NCBI GenBank assembly: GCA_024635765.1 | Contig: JAGXIE010000048.1 | Location: forward strand, 1 to 54,383 | Reading direction: 5' to 3' | Length of the DNA: 54,383 bases | Origin: Flavobacteriaceae bacterium | GTDB taxonomy: Bacteria; Bacteroidota; Bacteroidia; Flavobacteriales; Flavobacteriaceae | In this document: positions 19,362 to 29,640 of the stretch, piece by piece | Position numbering within the stretch: position 1 is the stretch's first letter | Layout: the number at the start of each line of letters is the position of its first letter | The notes under the pieces: model-generated | The model's database searches: none | Told to the model about the DNA's origin: nothing | What the model saw: the letters and a program-made list of their open reading frames with translations, nothing else | Made by a program: the position numbers and the translations under genes

Positions 19362-20210
19362 TTGAACTTCTCCATCATCATCCCAGCACATAATGAGCAA
19401 GACTCCATTGGTTTGACATTAGAATCATTGGCAAATCAAACGCTGCTGCCAAAAGAAGTTGTTGTTGTGAACGACAATTCATCGGATGATACCCAAAAAA
19501 TTGTTGAAGCGTTTGCCATAAACTATCCTTGGGTTTCTTTAGTCAATAAGTCGTCTTCCAATGAACATTTACCAGGCTCAAAAATCATCAATGCGTTTTA
19601 CGAAGGCTATGAGACTTTAGATAACAACTATGATATCATCTGCAAGTTTGATGCAGATTTGATTTTTCCCGAAAATTATTTGGAAGTCCTGGCGAGTCAT
19701 TTCAAATCAAATCCAAAGCTCGGAATGGCAAGTGGATTTTGTTATATCGAAAAAAATAGTGAATGGATATTGGAAAACCTAACCAGAATAGATCATATTC
19801 GAGGCGCATTAAAAGCGTATCGCAAAGATTGCTTTCTTCAAATAGGAAAATTAAAACCTTCCATGGGTTGGGACACAGTTGACGAACTGTTGGCAAAATT
19901 TTATGGCTGGGATATTCTAACAGATGCATCCTTACAAGTTAAACATCTCAAGCCAACTGGCATTAGTTATAATATGGCGTCTAAATATTTACAGGGTGAA
20001 GCTATGTACAAAATGCGTTACGGCTTTGTAATTACTTTAATTTCTGCCATGAAATTGGCCATTAAGAAAAAAAGTTTTAGACTGTTTAAAAACTATATAG
20101 ATGGATATTTCAAAGCAAAGAAGAAAAAAATTGAATTTCTTGTCACTGTAGACCAAGGAAAGTTTATAAGAAATTTACGCTGGAAAGGAATACTGAATAA
20201 ATTCAATTAA
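19362..20210 (+). CDS. glycosyltransferase family 2 (TTG start)
   Basis: NFSIIIPAHNEQDSIGLTLESLANQTLLPKEVVVVNDNSSDDT; KFDADL. Confidence 0.9.
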   Translation: MNFSIIIPAHNEQDSIGLTLESLANQTLLPKEVVVVNDNSSDDTQKIVEAFAINYPWVSLVNKSSSNEHLPGSKIINAFYEGYETLDNNYDIICKFDADLIFPENYLEVLASHFKSNPKLGMASGFCYIEKNSEWILENLTRIDHIRGALKAYRKDCFLQIGKLKPSMGWDTVDELLAKFYGWDILTDASLQVKHLKPTGISYNMASKYLQGEAMYKMRYGFVITLISAMKLAIKKKSFRLFKNYIDGYFKAKKKKIEFLVTVDQGKFIRNLRWKGILNKFN

Positions 20211-21012
20211 AACTCCAACTTTTATAATCACTTTTGGCTTCTAATGTATTTTCAATGGAATCTTCTATTTCAGGAAAAAAATCAATTCCTGTTAAAGCCT
20301 CAATAGAATCAACAGGCACGACAAAATTATATAACGGCTCAATGGATTTTCTGTGCGGCATTAAAAAAGCAATCATCTTTGTTTCCCCATTATTGGCATC
20401 CAATATAATTTTATAGAACATATCTGGAACTGCGACATGCTCATCACCAATTGTTTTAAGGGTTCCTTTTAATACCCCTCCCGTCACGACAAAAACGCCA
20501 TCATATTTTCTCGCCCAATAGCGCGTTTTTTGTTCTAACGTATTCCAAATTCCAGAATTAAAGTCATGTTGTTGTGGACTGATATTGCTAGTTAAAAAAG
20601 TTTCATCATGCGCTGTCTGGCTATAGTTCTTATCTCCTGCAGGGCACAAATGACCTCTGTCATAACCAGAGTTTTTATAATTTCTCCAAGATGCGGCTCC
20701 TGTTTTTACGGCTTGATCAATTTCGAAATAAGGTCGTTTATAGTTGGCATTAGACAAATGTTGCCTCTTTAATTCATATGCAACCCATTCAGCCTGTTCA
20801 TGAGGTTCGCTATAGGATAGAGAAAATCCCTCATGATGAATAATCTGCCCTGTTGTGCTTGTTGGCAAAAAGAATTCGTTGGTATTGCTTCTTGTTTCTT
20901 TCCCTTGCTCAACGTATGAAGAAACGTCTTTTTCATTCAAAAAACACTCATAACCATAGACACCTAAAACGATGAGTACAGTTATGATAACATAGAAATT
21001 TCGTTTACTCAA
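20203..21012 (-). CDS. DNA/RNA non-specific endonuclease (NUC1 family)
   Basis: YDRGHLCPAGD catalytic motif, N-terminal TM. Confidence 0.9.
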   Translation of the reverse strand: MSKRNFYVIITVLIVLGVYGYECFLNEKDVSSYVEQGKETRSNTNEFFLPTSTTGQIIHHEGFSLSYSEPHEQAEWVAYELKRQHLSNANYKRPYFEIDQAVKTGAASWRNYKNSGYDRGHLCPAGDKNYSQTAHDETFLTSNISPQQHDFNSGIWNTLEQKTRYWARKYDGVFVVTGGVLKGTLKTIGDEHVAVPDMFYKIILDANNGETKMIAFLMPHRKSIEPLYNFVVPVDSIEALTGIDFFPEIEDSIENTLEAKSDYKSWSFN

Positions 21013-22697
21013 AATGAACTCAAGACAAATTCCAAAGGATGTCCAATGGCACCATTGGGGAAGCTTATGCCCAAAAGTGATGAAATGGTCGGTGCAATAT
21101 CGGTTATCTCGGTTCTTTGTAAGGTCTGACCATGTTTAATGCCCTTACCGAAGAACAATAGTGGAACATGTGTATCATAATTCAAAGCTGTGCCATGGTC
21201 TGTACCTGTGAGATTCCAAGAGGCTTCATTTAGTACATATGGGTCAAATACAAACAAAATGTCCCCGGAACGCTTTTGGTTATGGCCCTTGTCTAAAAGT
21301 TGCTCCAGATATCCACTAGAACCGTCAAACTGATTAAATTTATTAGTGACATACACTTTATCTATCAAATCATAATTCAGTAATTTGTACCCTAATTCAT
21401 CTTTGATGGCCTGCAAATCCAAACCATTGTCATTGATTTTCTGATGATCTAAAAACAATTGGTTATTTATTTTGCTGACAATAATATTTGGAATGCCATA
21501 TTTTGATTTCAGGTAATCGTTCAGTTCATTTTGCATAGATGTTTCATTGAAGAATCCTGAAGGTATTCTTACTGACTTCATATAATTCAGAACATCTGGT
21601 GCCGCATGGTCTGATGTTAAAAAAACGGTGTAGTTTCCCATACCAACTTTTTCGTCTAAAGCGTTCAGTAACCGCTCTAAATCTTTATCGAGACGCAAAT
21701 ATGTATCTTCTACTTCTTTGGAATTGGGACCAAATTTATGGCCCACTTTGTCGGTACTCGAATAGCTTACCGTCAACACATCTGTATAATCGTCTTGCCC
21801 CAATTGTTCATTCTCAATTGCAGCAATAGCAAAATCGGATGTCAAACTATTTCCAAAAGGTGATTCGGCAATAATGGCATAGCCTCCATTCTGGTCCTTT
21901 AATTTGAATAAATCATAAGGAAACGTTGGAGTCTCTTTACCTCTGAATGGCCCTTCGAACGTATTCATATCACTTCCGCTTTCTGTATAAGTATTAATAT
22001 CATAAAGGGTATTCCATTCTTTAAAATAGGATTCTGTAATATTTGAAGCATTAAAATCCTTAACCCATTGAGGTAATTCATTCATGTAAAAGGTACTCGT
22101 TATCCAATTTCCAGTTCCATTGTTTTCAAAATCAAACCAATAAGCTGCATTCGCCGTATGACCAGCTGGCAGTACAGATCCTCTATCTTTCAAAGCAATA
22201 CCGATGGTTTTTCCTCTCATTTGTGTAAACAATCTGTTTTCGTCACCAAAGGTCGTAGTTAACATCCGATGTGGCGATTCTTTTCCTGCATCACCAGAAA
22301 TTCCAACAGATTGAACTGCATCATCATCAACACAATACACCTTTCGTTTTAATTTTTTATCATACCAATCATTGCCTATCACACCATGATATTTTGGTGT
22401 CGTGCCAGTAAAAATTGAAGCATGTCCCGGAGCAGTTTTGGTCGGCACAAAATTAAAATGGTTGTTTTTACAATTAAATCCTTCATTGATCATACGTTTA
22501 AATCCACCTTCGCCATATTTTGAGTCAAATCGAGTTAAGTAGTCATATCGCATTTGGTCAACCACGATTCCCACTATCAATTTAGTGCTTATCGATTCGG
22601 TCGTAACCTTGTCACTTGAGACAGTGGCAGCTTTCTTTTGAGACTGACATGATATTGTAAAAAGTGTAAGGAGCACTATGGAAATAAACTGTTTCAT
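21009..22697 (-). CDS. PafA-type alkaline phosphatase family protein
   Basis: VDQMRYDYLTRF, TKTAPGHASIFTGTTPKYHGVIGNDWYD, TSDHAA, GTDHGT. Confidence 0.88.
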   Translation of the reverse strand: MKQFISIVLLTLFTISCQSQKKAATVSSDKVTTESISTKLIVGIVVDQMRYDYLTRFDSKYGEGGFKRMINEGFNCKNNHFNFVPTKTAPGHASIFTGTTPKYHGVIGNDWYDKKLKRKVYCVDDDAVQSVGISGDAGKESPHRMLTTTFGDENRLFTQMRGKTIGIALKDRGSVLPAGHTANAAYWFDFENNGTGNWITSTFYMNELPQWVKDFNASNITESYFKEWNTLYDINTYTESGSDMNTFEGPFRGKETPTFPYDLFKLKDQNGGYAIIAESPFGNSLTSDFAIAAIENEQLGQDDYTDVLTVSYSSTDKVGHKFGPNSKEVEDTYLRLDKDLERLLNALDEKVGMGNYTVFLTSDHAAPDVLNYMKSVRIPSGFFNETSMQNELNDYLKSKYGIPNIIVSKINNQLFLDHQKINDNGLDLQAIKDELGYKLLNYDLIDKVYVTNKFNQFDGSSGYLEQLLDKGHNQKRSGDILFVFDPYVLNEASWNLTGTDHGTALNYDTHVPLLFFGKGIKHGQTLQRTEITDIAPTISSLLGISFPNGAIGHPLEFVLSSF

Positions 22698-22810
22698 TAT
22701 AACTGATTTATTTTTAGAATTCAAAAATACAGCTTTTAACATAATCATAATTTTAAATAATCGTTAATTACATTTAAGTTTTTTTTACTTTAGCGGTTAC
22801 AAATTTTAAT

Positions 22811-23548
22811 ATGTCCTATCTACATAATATTGGCGCTTATTTTTTAATGATCAAGGAGATGTTTCGCAAACCGACTAAATGGTCCGAAATGCGGCGCTTG
22901 ATTTTTAAGGATATTGATGATCTGATTATTGGCTCTTTAGGGATCGTGGCCTTTATCTCCTTCTTCGTTGGAGGTGTGGTCACTATTCAAACTGCGTTGA
23001 ACATCAGCAATCCATTGATCCCAAAATCTCTAGTAGGTTTTGCAACGCGTCAATCAGTAGTTTTAGAATTTGCTCCAACTTTCATCTCTATTATTATGGC
23101 TGGAAAAGTTGGGTCCTTTATCACTTCAAGTATAGGTACTATGAGGGTTACAGAACAAATCGATGCCTTGGAAGTAATGGGTATCAATGCCATAAACTAT
23201 CTAGTATTTCCAAAATTCATAGCGTTAATGCTGTATCCTTTTGTGATATCAATCGCGATGTTTTTGGGTATTCTTGGCGGAATGGCCGCCTGCGTATATG
23301 GTGGATTTAGCAGTGTAGACGATTATATCACAGGAGTTCAGATGGATTTTACGCCGTTCCATATGACGTATGCCTTTATTAAAACAATTGTTTTTGCATT
23401 CCTATTAGCCACTATTCCTTCATATCATGGCTTCTATATGCGAGGAGGCGCACTGGAAGTTGGCAAGGCCAGTACGACTTCATTTGTTTGGACCAGTGTT
23501 ATGATTATTTTATTGAATTATATACTAACCCAAATGTTGTTAAGCTAA
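22811..23548 (+). CDS. mlaE: MlaE-family ABC transporter permease
   Basis: MlaE permease sequence (GSFITSSIGTMRVTEQIDALEVMGINAINYLVFPK). Confidence 0.92.
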   Translation: MSYLHNIGAYFLMIKEMFRKPTKWSEMRRLIFKDIDDLIIGSLGIVAFISFFVGGVVTIQTALNISNPLIPKSLVGFATRQSVVLEFAPTFISIIMAGKVGSFITSSIGTMRVTEQIDALEVMGINAINYLVFPKFIALMLYPFVISIAMFLGILGGMAACVYGGFSSVDDYITGVQMDFTPFHMTYAFIKTIVFAFLLATIPSYHGFYMRGGALEVGKASTTSFVWTSVMIILLNYILTQMLLS

Positions 23549-24315
23549 TGATCGAAGTTAAAGACATCCATAAGTCGTTTGGAGATTCCGAAATTCTAAA
23601 AGGCATCAGCACTATATTTGAGAAGGGCAAGACCAATCTTGTTATAGGCCAAAGTGGTTCAGGAAAAACGGTGTTTATCAAATGCCTACTTGGCCTGTTT
23701 GTTCCCGAGGAAGGCACTATAGAATATGATGGAAAAGCTTACTCAAAATTAAGCAGTGATGAACGTAGCGACTTAAGAGCAGAAATGGGAATGGTTTTTC
23801 AAGGCAGTGCTTTGTTTGACTCAATGACCATAGCAGAAAATGTGAAATTTCCACTGCGAATGTTCACGAAACAAAGTAAAAGCGAAATGAATGACCGTGT
23901 GGACTTTGTATTGAAACGTGTGAATCTTTCTGATGCACATAATAAAATGCCAAGCGAAGCTTCAGGAGGAATGCAAAAACGTGCGGCTATAGCCCGAGCG
24001 ATTGTTAACAAACCAAAATATTTGTTCTGTGACGAACCTAATTCAGGTTTAGATCCAAGAACTGCTACAGTTATAGATAATTTGATACAAGAGATTACAG
24101 AAGAGTACGATATTACAACCGTCATTAACTCGCATGACATGAATTCGGTTATGGAAATCGGTCAGAAAATTGTGTTTTTAAAGGATGGTATTAAAGAGTG
24201 GGAAGGCTCTAATAAAAACATTTTTAAAACAGATAATGAAGCCGTTACCAACTTTGTATATTCTTCTGATTTGTTTAAGCGCGTACAAAAAATGTATATT
24301 GAAGAAGATCAATAA
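23548..24315 (+). CDS. mlaF: MlaF-like ABC transporter ATP-binding protein
   Basis: Walker A GQSGSGKTV, signature SGGMQKR, Walker B YLFCDEP; start overlaps permease stop. Confidence 0.9.
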   Translation: MIEVKDIHKSFGDSEILKGISTIFEKGKTNLVIGQSGSGKTVFIKCLLGLFVPEEGTIEYDGKAYSKLSSDERSDLRAEMGMVFQGSALFDSMTIAENVKFPLRMFTKQSKSEMNDRVDFVLKRVNLSDAHNKMPSEASGGMQKRAAIARAIVNKPKYLFCDEPNSGLDPRTATVIDNLIQEITEEYDITTVINSHDMNSVMEIGQKIVFLKDGIKEWEGSNKNIFKTDNEAVTNFVYSSDLFKRVQKMYIEEDQ

Positions 24316-24383
24316 TCTAAGTCAACAATTGGAAGTAACATTGTTTTGATCTGTCCAAGAAATATCAAAAGAACTCAAATTAA

Positions 24384-25859
24384 TTAATTTTCTCGTTTTA
24401 CCAACAATGTATCCAAGCTATACTTCTGTTTCAACCATCGATATAATTTGTCTTTTTCCTTACTAATTTCAACTTCATTTGTAGATTCTTTCCATTTCGC
24501 CGAAAATACCGCAATGGTATCAATCTTATTGAAATTCGAAGAAATAACGGTTGAGTAAGATAATCGTTCGATGGTTTCATAATTGATTTTCACTTCCTTA
24601 CTCAAATCTTCAAAGGGAATTTGCAAAGCTTCATATTTTGCCAACTTGGCAACCTTATTCTCTAAAAAAGCGATCTTATCTGATTGCGACAATAAATCCA
24701 GTGAGTCACGATAACGCAATTGCGACATATAACGCAGGTAATCTAAATTCTTGGCTCTACTCTGGTTAAAGGTAAGTTTCGCGTTTTTAAGAGCTGGGTA
24801 ATCTTTTAATCGTCCTCTCAAAACTGAAATCGTATTATCTGGAATTTCGTCCAATCCGAAACTGTCGAACTCTAAAATAGATTGCTCCCCTTTTGACCCA
24901 ACATATTTGTAATTCGCATTTTTCTTAATGAAGTCAGAATGCGGTAAGGCATCCAGCTCATTCGAAATAAAAGATTTGGCAGCGTTGTTAAAATTACTTT
25001 CCTTCCATACATCTATAAATGTTAGGATGGCTGGAATCATAACTACAATGGCAAGCACCGTTGCAATATTACCAATACGTTTTCGTTTGGCCGAATTGGC
25101 ATATCTAAACATGGGAAATCCTAAAATCTTTATCACTATAAATGTTGCAAGCGCAATAAAAATTGTGTTGATAGTAAACAAATACATGGCATTGAGAAAA
25201 TAACCAATGTTACCTTGCGACAAACCATAACCGGCTGTACACAAAGGCGGCATCAATGCGGTAGCGATCGCAACACCAAAAATTACTGAAGCTACGGTTC
25301 CTCTTTTTGTTCGCGCAATGATCAACGCCAAGCCACCAAAAAACGCAATCAACACATCTCTAATATCTGGTTTTACACGACCTAAAAGTTCAGAGGTTTC
25401 TTCATTTAACGGAAAACTATAAAAGAATAAAAACGCTGTTAACAAACTTAAAACGATCATCACACCGAAATTGATGAGCGATTTTCGCAATGTATCAACG
25501 TCATTTATGGCAACTGATAATCCAATACCTAATATCGGACCCATCAGTGGTGAAATTAACATGGCACCAATCACAACCGCTGTTGAATTAGCGTTCAAAC
25601 CAATAGACGCTACAAAAATGGAGCAGATTAAAATCCAAGCCGTTGCCCCTTTAAATGGAATGTCTCCTTTTATAGCCGCCAGGGTTGCATCTCTATCAGT
25701 ATCTTCCCGGAAGTCCAATAATTCCTTAAAGAAATTCTTAATGCTGAACCAAAGTCCTCTTGCATCTTTTTTAACGGCTTCTTTGGACTGCTCTACCGCT
25801 TGGTCTTTCTTTTCTTCCTCTTCAGAGAAGTCAAATTTGTTTTCTTTCGAATTATCCAT
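24384..25859 (-). CDS. DUF389 domain-containing membrane protein
   Basis: STAVVIGAMLISPLMGPILGIGLSV, VASVIFGVAIATALMPPLCTAGYGL. Confidence 0.88.
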   Translation of the reverse strand: MDNSKENKFDFSEEEEKKDQAVEQSKEAVKKDARGLWFSIKNFFKELLDFREDTDRDATLAAIKGDIPFKGATAWILICSIFVASIGLNANSTAVVIGAMLISPLMGPILGIGLSVAINDVDTLRKSLINFGVMIVLSLLTAFLFFYSFPLNEETSELLGRVKPDIRDVLIAFFGGLALIIARTKRGTVASVIFGVAIATALMPPLCTAGYGLSQGNIGYFLNAMYLFTINTIFIALATFIVIKILGFPMFRYANSAKRKRIGNIATVLAIVVMIPAILTFIDVWKESNFNNAAKSFISNELDALPHSDFIKKNANYKYVGSKGEQSILEFDSFGLDEIPDNTISVLRGRLKDYPALKNAKLTFNQSRAKNLDYLRYMSQLRYRDSLDLLSQSDKIAFLENKVAKLAKYEALQIPFEDLSKEVKINYETIERLSYSTVISSNFNKIDTIAVFSAKWKESTNEVEISKEKDKLYRWLKQKYSLDTLLVKREN

Positions 25860-26934
25860 AATGCTCTCCGAACTTGTCTTTTACTTTTTGTAATATTTTT
25901 TTAATTTCCTGCTCTTTTTCTTTTGGAAATATAAGTAAAACTTCATCTTTATCGACAATAATATAATCGTTCAAACCGTCTATGACTGCTATTTTGCCTT
26001 TCTTGGTTCGAATCATATTTCCCGAAGCATCTTCAGTCAAGGTTCGAGCATTGACAACGGCATTTCCATTTTCGTCCTTATCAAGTTTATCATACAAACT
26101 CCCCCAGGTGCCAAGATCATTCCAATCAAATTCCGCTGGAAGTACAAATACATTTTTTGAACTTTCCATGATGGCATAATCTACTGAAATGTTCTCTGCT
26201 TTGGCATAATTTTTTGCGATGAACTCATTCTCCTCATTGGTGTTATAGGCAGATATTCCATTTTCAAACAGTTCATACAACGCTGGCTGATTCCTTTGAA
26301 AAGCATTAATGACACTCTTGGCACTCCACATAAAAATACCTGCGTTCCAAAGAAAATTACCTTGTTGTATAAAAGATTTGGCAGTCTCATAGTCGGGTTT
26401 CTCTCTAAATTGATTGACAGGTTTAATGGACTTGGTTGTCGTTTTATCGAATTCAATATAACCATAACCAGTATTTGGAAACGTCGGCTGGATTCCAAGC
26501 GTCATCAAAGCATCGGTCTTTTCACAGAAATCAAAGGTTTGCTGCACGTTTTTTGAGAAGGTTTGCTCATCTTCAATCCAATGATCACTTGGCGCAACAA
26601 TCATCACAGCGTCTGGATTTTCTTTCTGAATCTTCAATGCAGCATATAAAATACAAGGGGCTGTATTACGCATTGCTGGCTCCAACAATACTTGTCGCTG
26701 CGCAACTTTTGGGAGTTGTAGTAATACCAAATCATTGTACATAGCATTGGTAAGAATGAAAATATTCTCTGTTGGAATAAATTGCTCCAACCTCTGAAAC
26801 GTCTTTTGTATCAGCGTATCACCTGTTCCCAACATATCGTGGAATTGTTTTGGAAAATCCTGCGTACTTACAGGCCAAAATCTTGAGCCTACGCCCCCTG
26901 CCATCAATATGGCGTAATAATTTTTATTTTTCAT
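25852..26934 (-). CDS. mannose-1-phosphate guanylyltransferase
   Basis: ILMAGGVGSRFWPVSTQDFPKQF, APSDHWI, FREKPD. Confidence 0.94.
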   Translation of the reverse strand: MKNKNYYAILMAGGVGSRFWPVSTQDFPKQFHDMLGTGDTLIQKTFQRLEQFIPTENIFILTNAMYNDLVLLQLPKVAQRQVLLEPAMRNTAPCILYAALKIQKENPDAVMIVAPSDHWIEDEQTFSKNVQQTFDFCEKTDALMTLGIQPTFPNTGYGYIEFDKTTTKSIKPVNQFREKPDYETAKSFIQQGNFLWNAGIFMWSAKSVINAFQRNQPALYELFENGISAYNTNEENEFIAKNYAKAENISVDYAIMESSKNVFVLPAEFDWNDLGTWGSLYDKLDKDENGNAVVNARTLTEDASGNMIRTKKGKIAVIDGLNDYIIVDKDEVLLIFPKEKEQEIKKILQKVKDKFGEHYG

Positions 26935-27013
26935 ATCGCTATTCCTGTGAAATCAGGAAATCTATTATTTACATTAAAAAAATCAGTCATTCCCAGTTGT
27001 ATATCATTAATCG

Positions 27014-27613
27014 TTAATTAGTAATCAAATTAACTTCGGCATTCGGATTGAAAAGATACAACTTTCCAGAAGCAACTTCAACACCTTCATATCGTGTGCG
27101 CCGTTTTACCCCTTTTTTAAATACCCGACCATTATATAATTTAAAATGACAGCCTAAGGGCACTTCAAAAATATATGTTTTATCATTAGTTTCGTCATAC
27201 TGCTTTAACGCTAAAGCTAACTTAACATCAGTATCACTGCTTGCCTTCGGATTCTTAAAATGTTTCGCTAACAATGGTAATAAATCTTCGGGAAACACCG
27301 AAGGATTCAAAACTGGCAACATCAAATGCTGAAACGTCTGCTTCCACTCCTTGCCATGCGGTTTGATAAACCTACCAAACTTTTGGTAGGCTTCAAAATG
27401 AGCAATTTCATGAATCAAGGTTATTAAAAACCGATAGGTATTGAGGTTAGAATTGACGGTTATTTGATGTTTGTTATTTGGTAATTTTCGATAATCACCA
27501 TGACGTGTTTTCCGTTCGTTTTTTATTTTAACAGTCAGGTGGTCATGTTTTAACAACTCTAAAACATAGGGTATCGCTTGATGCGGAATATATTCTTGTA
27601 GTATGCTGGTCAT
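27014..27613 (-). CDS. SprT-like zinc metalloprotease-domain protein
   Basis: LITLIHEIAHFEAYQKFG...PHGKEWK. Confidence 0.88.
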   Translation of the reverse strand: MTSILQEYIPHQAIPYVLELLKHDHLTVKIKNERKTRHGDYRKLPNNKHQITVNSNLNTYRFLITLIHEIAHFEAYQKFGRFIKPHGKEWKQTFQHLMLPVLNPSVFPEDLLPLLAKHFKNPKASSDTDVKLALALKQYDETNDKTYIFEVPLGCHFKLYNGRVFKKGVKRRTRYEGVEVASGKLYLFNPNAEVNLITN

Positions 27614-27732
27614 GCTGCAAAAATAAGGGTTTTCTTAACACCAAAACAATTGAATTTAAAGGAAAAATGGCTACATTAGTAGAAGTGAAAGATTAGTATA
27701 AAAATTACAGAACAAAAGACTTTTTACCAGGT

Positions 27733-28650
27733 ATGGAATTTATAGACTATTACAAAATACTAGATGTCTCAAAAAACGCCACTGAAGCTGAAATTAAAAA
27801 GGCTTATCGCAAACTGGCCAGAAAATACCATCCCGACCTTAACCCAAATGATAAAGAAGCAGAAAAGAAATTCAAGGCCGTTAATGAAGCCAATGAAGTG
27901 TTGAGTAATAAAGAAAACCGCAAAAAATACGATGAATATGGTAAGGACTGGAAACATGCAGATCAGTTCGAACAGGCCAAGCATCAACAACAATCACAGC
28001 GCCAATATCAGCAACAAGATTTTGGAGGTTACGGAGGATATTCCGGACAAGACTTTTCAGGAAGTGATTTTTCCGATTTCTTCGAATCCATGTTCGGAGG
28101 AGGCGCTTCCCATGGTCGAGGACGTACAGCAGCATTCCGAGGGCAGGATTACAATGCCGAGTTAAACCTAAACATTAGAGATGTTTATGAAACACACAAA
28201 CGAGTACTCACCGTCAATGGGAAAAATATCAGACTTACAATCCCTGCAGGTGTTGAAGACGGACAGGTAATCAAAATCAAAGGTCAAGGCGGTAAAGGTG
28301 TCAATGGAGGCCCAAAAGGTGATTTGCTCATTCAGTTCAACATCAGTAACAACACACAATTTAGACGTGACCATAACGATCTATATACGACCGTCGATTT
28401 AGATCTATACATCGCTCTTCTCGGCGGTGAAATAACCGTTCCCACTTTTGACGGCAAAGCAAAACTCACAGTAAAACCCGAAACCCAAAATGGAACAAAG
28501 GTAAAACTAAAGGGAAAAGGATTCCCTGTCTATAAAAAGGAGGGACAATTTGGCGACCTTTATATAACCTATCAAATCAATATGCCAACGAACCTTACTG
28601 CTAAAGAAAAAGAATTAGTAAAAGAACTCTCTAAATTAAGAAAGTCATGA
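27733..28650 (+). CDS. J-domain co-chaperone CbpA-like
   Basis: [34 protein letters not shown]-rich linker; DnaJ C-terminal domain. Confidence 0.93.
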   Translation: MEFIDYYKILDVSKNATEAEIKKAYRKLARKYHPDLNPNDKEAEKKFKAVNEANEVLSNKENRKKYDEYGKDWKHADQFEQAKHQQQSQRQYQQQDFGGYGGYSGQDFSGSDFSDFFESMFGGGASHGRGRTAAFRGQDYNAELNLNIRDVYETHKRVLTVNGKNIRLTIPAGVEDGQVIKIKGQGGKGVNGGPKGDLLIQFNISNNTQFRRDHNDLYTTVDLDLYIALLGGEITVPTFDGKAKLTVKPETQNGTKVKLKGKGFPVYKKEGQFGDLYITYQINMPTNLTAKEKELVKELSKLRKS

Positions 28651-28940
28651 GCAGCACAAACTTTATCCCAATAACCACTCTTTGTACACATTATAAAGTA
28701 GAAACTTCCTTTTTTCAAGGACTAAATGAACATGGTTTAATAGAAATAAGAACCGTGGAGCAGTCTAAATGCATACCTGAAGACCATATTCAGGAGGTTG
28801 AAAAAATGATTCGTTTACACAAAGACCTGAGTCTCAATTTCGCTGGCATCGATACCGTTTTTAACCTATTAGAGCGTATTGAAAACTTACAAGCGGAATT
28901 ACAAAATGTTCGAAGCAGATTGGGCATATATGAAGACTAA
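28647..28940 (+). CDS. chaperone modulator CbpM-like
   Basis: 97 aa, ATGA overlap with cbpA-like gene, [38 protein letters not shown]. Confidence 0.85.
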   Translation: MSSTNFIPITTLCTHYKVETSFFQGLNEHGLIEIRTVEQSKCIPEDHIQEVEKMIRLHKDLSLNFAGIDTVFNLLERIENLQAELQNVRSRLGIYED

Positions 28941-29098
28941 CTTCAAGACAATTAATCACTTACCCAATAATGAATAATGTTTTGCGGTGAATCAGAAATT
29001 CTAGCTTGCTGTTATTGATTCAACTAAAATGATTAGATTATACTAACAAAATTCTCTAATTTAAAAACATAATAAAATTAACTTCAGTCTCAATTACC

Positions 29099-29530
29099 AT
29101 GAATCTTTTCAAAAATATATCATTTTTAATACTTTTTTTTTCCATGGGTAATGTAAATTCACAAGACCTCTCTTCGCATCAGTGGCAAGATAGACTCCTA
29201 GTCTTATTGGTTGATGATATTAAAGATGAGACTTATCAAAAACAAATTTCTGAACTTCAACAAAGCGAAAATGGTCTCAAAGATCGAAGACTTATAGTTT
29301 GCCATGTCAAACCACATACATATAAAAAAGGATTGTATACCAAACAATGGAAAAAAGCTACGATTGATATTACCAACTATAAAAAATCAACCTCCTCATT
29401 TGAAATTATTTTGATTGGTCTTGATGGAGGCGTTAAACTTCATCAATCAGATTTTTTAAAATGTGAAAAATTATTTTCCATTATAGACGTCATGCCAATG
29501 CGAAGGCGTGAGATGAGAAATAAGAAATGA
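29099..29530 (+). CDS. DUF4174-like secreted protein
   Basis: Signal peptide, SHQWQDRLLVLLVDD..., FEIILIGLDGGVKL. Confidence 0.7.
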   Translation: MNLFKNISFLILFFSMGNVNSQDLSSHQWQDRLLVLLVDDIKDETYQKQISELQQSENGLKDRRLIVCHVKPHTYKKGLYTKQWKKATIDITNYKKSTSSFEIILIGLDGGVKLHQSDFLKCEKLFSIIDVMPMRRREMRNKK

Positions 29531-29640
29531 AATAAAATGTGGAACATTAAAAACTTGAACTATTAGGCTATGTTCAGTTGATTTTTTTGTTATACGAAGT
29601 ATATAAAAACCCTAATGTATCAATAATCAAATCTTTTCAA

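Noticed and set aside
20203-21012. NUC1-type nuclease considered as a defence or toxin component
   Set aside because: Next to a PafA-like phosphatase with a 4-nt overlap and no immunity, restriction or phage-defence partner; more consistent with a secreted/periplasmic nuclease for nutrient scavenging.
29590-29604. loxP-like half-site string TTATACGAAGTATA in the intergenic region
   Set aside because: Only a short match to one arm, no spacer or second arm, in AT-rich DNA; most likely chance.
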